Assembly: GCA_030220185.1 (NCBI GenBank)
Contig: JASPKZ010002333.1
Location: 1,364,001 to 1,428,000, forward strand
Source: Diploptera punctata
Lineage: Eukaryota; Arthropoda; Insecta; Blattodea; Blaberidae
Reading direction: 5' to 3'
DNA: 64,000 bases
The notes under the pieces are model-generated. The model saw only the letters and a list, made by a program, of their open reading frames with translations, ran no database searches and was not told the DNA's origin. Positions 56,725 through 64,000 of the stretch are shown here, in pieces. Made by a program: the position numbers and the translations under genes. The first letter of the stretch is position 1. Each line of letters opens with the position of its first letter.

Positions 56725-56850
56725 TAACTTACTTACTCACTGGCACTATCGAACCCGTAGGTTCCCTCAAATCATAGTTAATGTTATTCTCCCACCTTAT
56801 TCTTGGTCTACCAACTGGGCGTTTTCCCTCTGGCTTTCCTACAACTTTTG
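56725..56850 (-). mobile_element. LINE (family Z) 3' fragment with internal deletion
   Basis: CTTACTTACTCACTGGCACT, CGAACCCGTAGGTT joined straight to CCCTCAAATCATAGTTAATG; about 85 bp present at 31500..31565 are missing. Confidence 0.75.
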
Positions 56851-57500
56851 AATAAACTATGGAAAACTAAATTAGTAATTTTACATATAAACAAGCAAAG
56901 GTAGTCGATAGAAATTATGTGGAAGTACATAAATGCTAAATTAAAATAAATAAATTAGTCCTGATTAGTTATTTTTGTTTATTTTTTATTAGGCACTAAG
57001 TACGATATTTTAAACATTTAGGTATTTATTAAAATAATGAAATCGGAAATATTCTTGAATAAGGTGTTTTACGATTTTTTTTTCGAAAACCCGGCTTCAG
57101 CTATGCTCACTGTAACAATAGTTGCCATGCCATGCTATGCTTATACCATAATCTCAACTCACCCATAAACCTCACTCTTAATCATTGTAAGGCAAATAAC
57201 TATTTTCTCACTCGTTACCGAGGCTGGAAATGATTATCCATTGTGCATTCAGTTATTATAAAAAAATGGAGCTTATATATGGATTAGCATGTATTTTGCA
57301 CTGTTATAATAAGTTAGTGACATATTATTAAATTATTACAATGCAATTTTTAAGACGAGTAATTCATTAAATGCTGTTGAATAAACACTTGCACTCATGA
57401 TTGATAAGATTCAAAGAGCTCCAAGAAATTTAGTTTACTTGACCGAGTGTCCTGAACTGTGCGTGTGGATAAAATAAAATATAATTTCAATCACATTAAC
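56851..57500. other. nothing recognised
   Basis: AT-rich sequence without a supported feature. Confidence 0.3.
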
Positions 57501-57504
57501 AGCT

Positions 57505-57890
57505 GTTTTTTTTTCATTTTTTTTGCAAATGACCCAGGTTGTCTTTCGACATTCCTGGTGGTCTGTCCTGGCGTACTTGTAACATACTTATGAGGTTGGG
57601 GCGCCTGGAAGGCGGGGTTACGTTGCCCCGATGATATGATGGGTGATGATGATAGTGATGCGCCAGGAGAGTCCCTAATCCTAAGCTTAATCTATGATGA
57701 TTGCGATGGCCATATGATTTCGGGGACCGTTTGGGCCTTAAAGTTTTCCTGACATTTGTCTTACAGGTGTGGAAAAACTTCCGATAAAAACATCACCCAG
57801 AAAAACTGTCCCGATCTGGGATCGAACCCGATCCCGCTGCGTGGCAAGGCAGCACGCTATATCGAGACCACAGCGGTGGACTGATTTTTA
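57505..57890 (-). mobile_element. composite SINE (B head, C-like tail)
   Basis: Same order as 48536..48927: poly-T, CCCAGGTTGTCTTTCGACAT, GGTTGGGGCGCCTGGAAGGC, then the B body and head. Confidence 0.8.
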
Positions 57891-57993
57891 ATATCTTAAA
57901 TTATTATTTCGTATTTAAGATTGTAGGTTGTTATGTGTGTGCAGTTATTTTTTAAAAATGTTACAGATTAATTTTGATATTACCAAATTATTG

Positions 57994-58290
57994 GGGCACG
58001 CCGTAGCGTAGTGGTTAAGGCACTGAACTACAAGCCGGAGGGTCGAGGGTTCAAGTCCCGTTGGGGTCAGGATTTTTAAACTGACCCAAACCCTCTGGCG
58101 GCACTATGGCCCTGGGGTCGACTCAGCCTCTAACTGAAATGAGTACCAGACGCTTGTTATGGGGGTAAAGGCGGCCGTCACGCAGGGCTGAGAACCCGGC
58201 TGACATAAAGTGCCGATTGTCTAGAAAAAGTGGGAGCCTTAACCTTCTACTACCCCAAGGGCTTCCGGGCCTGTTGTGGGATCACTTTAT
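57994..58290 (+). mobile_element. SINE (family G), well preserved
   Basis: GCACGCCGTAGCGTAGTGG head and full body. CATCACTTTATTACCAAATTATT at the end repeats the TACCAAATTATT before the head, a likely target duplication of about 12 bp. Confidence 0.85.
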
Positions 58291-58677
58291 TACCAAATTA
58301 TTATTCGCGATAAAATAAGTAATTGTAATGAAAATCCAGCTCAGAATTTACCTTAAAATCAGGTAACCCCTCTCTCCAAAGGTCGGTTAGTCCTGGGACC
58401 TCTTGGAATGAATTCCTTTAGGCCTATATACTAATCTAATGCAATATTAAAAGTTCCAATACATTCATACTGAACTACCGTTCATGTTGTTTTGTAATAG
58501 GCCTAAGTTAAAAAATATAATTAGTACCTGACATGACAGTCGTTCTTAACATTAAAATTCATTGAAATTATTAAATTATAAACATAAAAAATTATAGTAG
58601 ATTAAAAAACAATGAATTACAAATAAGTTAAATGAAAATAAATAAATTATATATATATATATATATAGCCTATATTA

Positions 58678-59010
58678 CATAGTCCACCGCTCTGGTCTCG
58701 AGGTAGCGTGCTACCTTGTCACGCAGCGGGCCCGGGTTTGATTCCCGGTCGGGACAAGCTCCTGGATGAGGTTTTTTTTCGGGTTTTTCCTCATCTGTAA
58801 AACTAATTTCAGGAGGCTTAGGGCCCAAGGTCCCCGAAAATCATCCGGCCATCATCATCATCCTTATCATTATCATCATCGTCCATCACCGGTGTGGAAA
58901 GCAACAGGAAGCTACCACACCTATAATTCCTTAGTAAAGCTGCAAAGTATAGCATGAAAATGCTATGATTTCAGTGAAAGAGCTACTACTGTAGAATATG
59001 TATATATATA
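58678..59010 (+). mobile_element. SINE (family B)
   Basis: TAGTCCACCGCTCTGGTCTC head, B box GGTTTGATTCCC, body, ATC-rich link and CATGAAAATGCTATGATTTC end. Confidence 0.8.
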
Positions 59011-59254
59011 TATACGATTTCTGAAAAAATTTGAATTTTAATGTTAAGGACGACTGTTTTCTCAAGTACTAATTTTATTTTTTAACTTAATATTAAAAGT
59101 GTGAACACTTAAAATAAGTAATACACTTTTTTAGAGCACTGAAAAATTACAATTTGATAATTTAACTATAAATTTGTTGTAAATGCTTGCTACTGTATTA
59201 AGAATGCAGTTGTGTTGATTTAGTTTCTGAAAAAAAATATAGGCCTATAAGTAG

Positions 59255-59525
59255 GCCTAATACGCTACAAGCCGGATGGTCGATGGTTAGAGTCCTGGTG
59301 GATCACGATTTTTAAACTGGCCTAAACCTTCTGGAGACACAATTGCCTAGCTGTTGTTGATTCAGTCTCTAACATAAATAAGTACTAGGCCTATGTTATG
59401 GAGGTAAAGCTGGCATCAGGCAGGTCTTACAACCCGGCTGACATCTCTTGTGGATTCTCTACAAAGGTGGAAGCCTTAATCCCCTACTAATCCAAGGGCC
59501 TTCTAAGGCTTTACTTTTTATTTTA
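59255..59525 (+). mobile_element. SINE (family G), diverged
   Basis: TACGCTACAAGCCGGATGG, AAACTGGCCTAAACCTTCTGG, ATAAGTACTAGGC and CCAAGGGCCTTCTAAGG. Confidence 0.6.
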
Positions 59526-59529
59526 TGGG

Positions 59530-60485
59530 CATATGTAAGCCTATACATACAAATGTAGTATACCCAATCATTGTTGCTTTTCTTCTTATTGTAGGCCTAT
59601 GTTTCATGCATGGATAACTTATAGCCCTCATAATATGATCGTTTCTAACATAAATAGGTTAATTCCTAGTCATAGTACAAGCTTTGTTTGTCTGGTCGGA
59701 AATGTATTATTAGATATTTAAAAATAAAGTAGAACTGTTTTATTGTAACTTTATGAATATGAATTTGTTTTTTTTTTCACTATTTAAACTGTATAGACCA
59801 AATATCTGTTGTGTTTATATCAGTTGGTGGCATGACAGCCCGAAGAGCTAGACCGATTGAAGTGGCAACTGTCACTGATTAGCAGATGATAGTACAGGGA
59901 GTAGTCACGTGTTTAGCGCGATTCTATCCTCGACCTTAACTTTCTTAATAGGATTTTGTTATTTTTCATATCACGTAGCTACTCGGTTGCCCTCATGAAA
60001 CTGAGTGAATCTCTTCCAATCCTATACTCAAAGAATTAACGCATTGTTTTAATTATAATAAATGTATTATATAGGCCCACAGTATTCTATTTTATATTTA
60101 CACAAAAAAGTTTTGCATCACTATATCAACGCGTCATATAGGATCTGACGTTCAATGCTACTTTTCATCAAACCATGGCCCTCTAGACTATTAGTACAAG
60201 TTACTAAACCTACACAAATATGTAAACAACCCTGGATGTGCAGTACTGTTATATGCTGAGTCGAACAACCCGTTGTAGAGGAGGGAACGAACGAAAACGA
60301 ACCAGATGGGGAGCTAATACAACTGCAAGGAAAAAATCGAATACATTCATCTTCAGTCCGCCACCTCCAGTCTTATTGTTTTATTCTTGATGTTCGGACG
60401 CTCAATAATATAATCGTGTTGCCAGAAACAAAAGTAAGATTATTCACTCGGAAATTCGCGAGTATATTAGTGCAATGGTAAAGAA
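59530..60485. other. possible left end of the DDE transposon, otherwise unrecognised
   Basis: GC-richer than its surroundings in places (60240..60330) with no open frame. It could hold the promoter side of the transposon remnant that follows. Confidence 0.25.
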
Positions 60486-61107
60486 ATGTGACGAAGAAAG
60501 CCTTTGAAAGTAAATTAAAATATGAAGTTGAACAGGTAACTAAAAGGTGTGTCGAAATAATTAATTAAGTAAATTCGCCAACAAAAAAATGGACCACTTC
60601 GAGTAGATGGTACAGTGATCTTAACTATTCAGGGTAAAAGTAAAAACATAAGACCTGAATATACAATTGTGCATGCAGACGAATTTGATACTGAAAAACG
60701 TGTATCAACAGGAAGAACATTTTTGTCCATTGTGAAATAAAGTATTGGTTTTCCTTAGGGAGAATCTTCATTTTTGCTTGAGATTAAAGACATAGGTTTT
60801 AAGTAGCAAAAAATGTGAAACCAAAAGAAAATTTATGTCAGAAAAACTACGTATCATTGACTGGAGGCATAGTTACCTTAGAAAAATGAAAGAAATTCGG
60901 AAAAATGGGCAAACAGTTGTTTGTATTGGTGACTTAGATAAATGAGAGTTTAACTTTTAAGACATTTTGGCAAATTGATAATGAATTAGAGATCATAACA
61001 GGCAAACAGATTAATAGTTTTACATGCTACTACTGTAAATGGATTTGTAAACAAAGCTCTTCTCATGTATAAAGCCGGTGATTTCACTGTAATTATCATG
61101 GTCAGGT

Positions 61108-61278
61108 CCACCGCTGTGGTCTCGAGGTAGCGTGTTGCCTTGTCACGCAGCGGGCCCGGGTTCGATCCCCGGTCGGGGGCAGTTTTTCTGGGTGAGGTTG
61201 TTATCGGGGTTTTTCCTCATCTGTAAGACAAATGTCAGGAAAACTTTAAGGCCCAAACGGTCCCCGAAATCATATGGC

Positions 61279-61317
<39 letters not shown>

Positions 61318-61446
61318 TCATCGGTGTGGAAAGCAACGGGAAGCTACCACACCTACAATTCCCTAGTAAAGCTGCAAGCATAGCATGAAAATGCTATGAT
61401 TGCAGTGAAGGACCTGCCTTCGGGCAGAATTACTATGGATGGATCA
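61108..61446 (+). mobile_element. SINE (family B), full length
   Basis: Head GTCCACCGCTGTGGTCTCGA, B box GGTTCGATCCCC, body, (ATC)n at 61279..61312, end ATTACTATGGATGG. The flanks share ATCATGGTCAG (before 61108 and after 61443), an 11-bp target duplication inside the transposase remnant. Confidence 0.88.
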
Positions 61447-61679
61447 TGGTCAGATGAATTCTGTTAGCTTTTAAAAGTGGATTCGCGAATAGTTTCTGCC
61501 TATTCTCCCACCTTCATTAGCAGTTGTAATGGATACCGCTCCACATCATTCCGTTCAGATGGACAAATCTGTCCGTAATGACCTTATTTTAACTATGATT
61601 ACTTGGTTAGAAATTAAAGGTGTACAGATAGACGAAAATATAAGAGTAACAGATCTGTTTGCAATAATATATATGTATT

Positions 61680-62005
61680 TTTTTGTCTAATGCCACCAGG
61701 TTGTCTTTTATGACATATCTGGCTTTCTCCCCTGGCATTAGCAGAATTGTAATCCATTTCTTAGGTTGGGGCACCTGGAAGGCGGAGTTACATAATCCCG
61801 ATGATACTCGTATGATGGGTGATGTGATAATGAAGCGCCAGGAGAATTCTTAACCTAAACTTAACCTAAATTCCAAACCATGGGCAAACACAGGAATAAT
61901 TCCATGTAAGGAAAAAATGCCTATGGTCTGACCGGGAATCGAACCCGGGACCTGATGAACAGTAGTCAGGAACGCTGACCACTAGTCCATGAGGCTCGTC
62001 GAATA
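61680..62005 (-). mobile_element. SINE (family C), full length with tRNA-like head
   Basis: T-run, GTCTAATGCCACCAGGTTGT, then the body and the head: on the minus strand GAGCCTCATGGACTAGTGG and GGTTCGATTCCCGG. The best-preserved head of this family here. Confidence 0.85.
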
Positions 62006-62696
62006 GAGAAAATTATACCAAGAGAAAAAATCTTCAAAATTAACACTTTTTACGATCAGTTGGACATTCAATTATTCGCCTTCCACCTTGTATGTTTGAT
62101 TTAAATCCTACAGAACTGGCTTGGGCTAAAGTAAAGTGTTTTGTGAAAGAAAGTAATGTAAATTGGTATCTGGCTTTAACATTGGGATAGGAAAGAAGGA
62201 TTTGAATTATTTTTTGGCTGAATATAAAAGAATTATTTTTATAAGAATATTAGTTTGTATTATTTTTCTTGGATGTGATGTAGATTCATTATTTGTATAT
62301 TTGTAGTTAGGTTTTATTTATTTTATGTTAATTTGAGTTCGTGGAACTGTAATTTTATATTAAACAAATTGTGTTAAATATATTGATACAATCACTGCAG
62401 CTGATCTGCAGAGCTATTGTAAGGACGTAGAAAAATAGGAGAGAAGGATGGGATTTTGCCTGATATAATGGAAATAATTTTAATTAATCTCAAGATAACA
62501 GCTATTCCTCATCTGAAACTGCTACAGCCTTCTCGTCGGGCACTGTAATAACATCTGATCCTGAATAACGTACGAGTATAGTCGTCTAGTTCTGGTAACT
62601 GTAGCCACCTTGGTGAATCCAAAGGCGCGTGGCAGGAGGGAACATTTCCGAGTGGGGAAGGGAACTAGTGACCATGCAAAGAAACATTTTCTTCTT

Positions 62697-62750
62697 CTTA
62701 TTATTATTATTATTATTAATAATAATAATAATAATAATAGTAATAATAAA
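62697..62750. repeat. (TTA)n/(AAT)n microsatellite
   Basis: TTATTATTATTATTATT runs straight into AATAATAATAATAATAAT, forming a small palindrome. Confidence 0.9.
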
Positions 62751-62759
62751 ATAAATTGT

Positions 62760-63225
62760 TATAAAACAACGTTATTCTATAATGAACACTTCAAACTTAT
62801 TAGACAACAAAACTGTTCACTAACGCCGAACTAGTAGATAAGAAAATGCAACGTATAGTAACTGTTATGTTTTCAAAACAGAGGGTAGTTGCTGGCCCTC
62901 CCCTCTTACCGCACCATACACCCCTCAAATACAGCTACAGAAGCCAGAACTGGACTATACGTAGTATGTTTTGAAAATGTATAGTACTTCTGTCTGAATA
63001 CATTCACCCGACCCCGGATGTCACTGCAACAACATTACCCCATTAGTGGACTGCTCAACTCAGCATGTAACAGTATTTATCAATTGGGGCGGGTAAAACA
63101 GACGATCCAATCATAACATCAGGAAGAAAGTACCTCATTACATGTATTGTCTGTAGTTATGGCATTCTGCTATGGTTAGTAGGTCAGTTGTGAAGTTTGA
63201 TCGTTAAGACATTGTAACATTGTGT
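62760..63225. other. nothing recognised
   Basis: Moderate GC, no supported frame. Confidence 0.3.
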
Positions 63226-63229
63226 CAGA

Positions 63230-63650
63230 TATAGCCGTCATCACGGGAAGTTCCCAGAATTAACAAAAGTAATGTTCTTCGGACATGGTAGAGGTACATA
63301 GAGATCGTTGATGACTTGCCTCCCACAGGCCGTCTAAAGGGCATGACTGTAATTGTTGACCGCTACTTACGGATTTCAAATCGGAGGATCCCTGAATATA
63401 ATGCTACCGTAATCAATACTGATTCCCATATAGCTACAAGTCATCAGGTTTCAACTCAAACTATAACAAAAATAGATTGCATAATGAAGCTATGACACCT
63501 AGTGTCTGGGACGCGGTACAGAAGATCCCAACATCTTGCTGAATAGACTCGCCAGATTGGGCATAGAGTACTTTCCACAGAGGAGTGTCGCATATGCCCA
63601 CCCAGACTGTTGTCGGAGACGTGTTTGGAGAGTCTGATCTGGCCTCTCAT
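63230..63650 (+). pseudogene. Tc1-like transposase N-terminal remnant
   Basis: In one frame: TGRLKGMTVIVDRYLRISNR, RIPEYNATVINTDSHIATSH and QVSTQTITKI, then frame breaks and GIEYFPQRSVAYAHPDC. This follows Tc1-like transposases (DDRYLRI..RR.P..NA, ...RVSTQTVRNRL, then the first catalytic region). Frameshifts are present and the rest is missing or lies past the window. Confidence 0.65.
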
Positions 63651-64000
63651 CTAACTGGGGAACTTCAATCAATGCATGCCGAAACCTACCTTGAAATGTC
63701 TTCCAAAGAAGCATTGCGATGTACCAAGGCCGTGTCCAAAAAAATCGCCATTTTTAACTGCAAATCACTAAAATCCAGCGCCAAATCTCTCATTCAAATT
63801 ATAGCGAAGTAATACAACTCTTGAATTGGTAGATAGGATAACACTCACTACCTGCAGTCCGTGCCGCGTCCCGCTTCGCTCCACTTCACTCTTACTCAAG
63901 CAAATATGTCATCTGTTCGGCACAGTGAGTTGCCATTGCTGGATTCTAGCTTCGATTTCTGTGCCTTGCAGTTCAAAACGGCAGATTTCTTGGCACGGCT
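63651..64000. other. nothing recognised up to the window end
   Basis: Two short open stretches overlap on opposite strands, neither supported. Confidence 0.3.

Larger units (their letters stand above)
60490..62560 (+). pseudogene. DDE transposase pseudogene (Tc1/mariner superfamily, IS630-like)
   Basis: With stops and frameshifts it reads LRIIDWRHSYLRKMKEIRKN, VVCIGDLDK (first Asp region), then FLPILPPSLAVVMDTAPHHS (second Asp) and HSIIRLPPCMFDLNPTELAW (final acidic residue), and VNWYLAL. The order and spacing match insect DDE_3-type transposases. The D-D-E positions are recognisable. Two SINEs break it: family B at 61108..61446 and family C at 61680..62005. Clearly dead. Confidence 0.75.

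Noticed and set aside
63456..63812. several frames on both strands near the right end
   Set aside because: They overlap a frame-broken Tc1-like remnant and contradict each other; no family match of their own.

Overview
The window reads as an insect nuclear genome with large introns and very dense, layered transposable elements. Several repeat families (the tRNA-headed SINE units and the LINE with a GTAA tail) look to me like those of cockroaches, so Blattodea, perhaps Periplaneta americana, is my best guess. That guess comes from recall, not from a search. There are no bacterial-style operons and no convincing functional tRNA genes.

The one host gene I can assemble lies on the minus strand from 55034 down to 22703. 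It has eight coding exons with GT-AG borders and one continuous frame, giving 980 residues. It encodes a secreted protein: a signal peptide, an unusually long Asn-rich and cysteine-free region (all in exon 1), a six-cysteine module, and two CUB-like domains. Its seven introns, about 29 kb in total, hold most of the repeats. A second, open but truncated coding stretch runs off the left edge at 1..253 on the minus strand.

Region by region. 1..3.4 kb: SINEs and a 326-bp tandem array. 3.47..13.75 kb: a 10.3-kb minus-strand element with two ~940-bp terminal direct repeats, a polypurine tract and no coding capacity; its interior is pyrimidine-rich on the plus strand and full of tandem repeats. 13.7..22 kb: degraded LINEs nested in each other, a palindromic SINE, and palindromic elements. 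22.7..55 kb: the CUB gene, with a Penelope-like element (PLE) at 25.9..28.2 kb, a second PLE at 43.2..44.1 kb, LINE remnants, a Tigger-like DNA transposon, and many palindromes. 55..64 kb: SINEs, a DDE transposase pseudogene broken by two SINEs, and a Tc1-like remnant.

The most interesting signal is a set of about a dozen palindromic elements between 20 and 51 kb. Their arms, and the segments directly after the PLE endonuclease stop codons, carry recognisable hammerhead ribozyme cores: CTGANGA, stem II, GAAA, a very short stem III, a cleavage triplet, and a short stem I. Stems differ between copies yet stay paired, including compensatory changes. PLEs are known to carry hammerheads. The variety of palindromic derivatives here, and an apparent change of the core C3-G8 pair to U3-A8, look worth testing.
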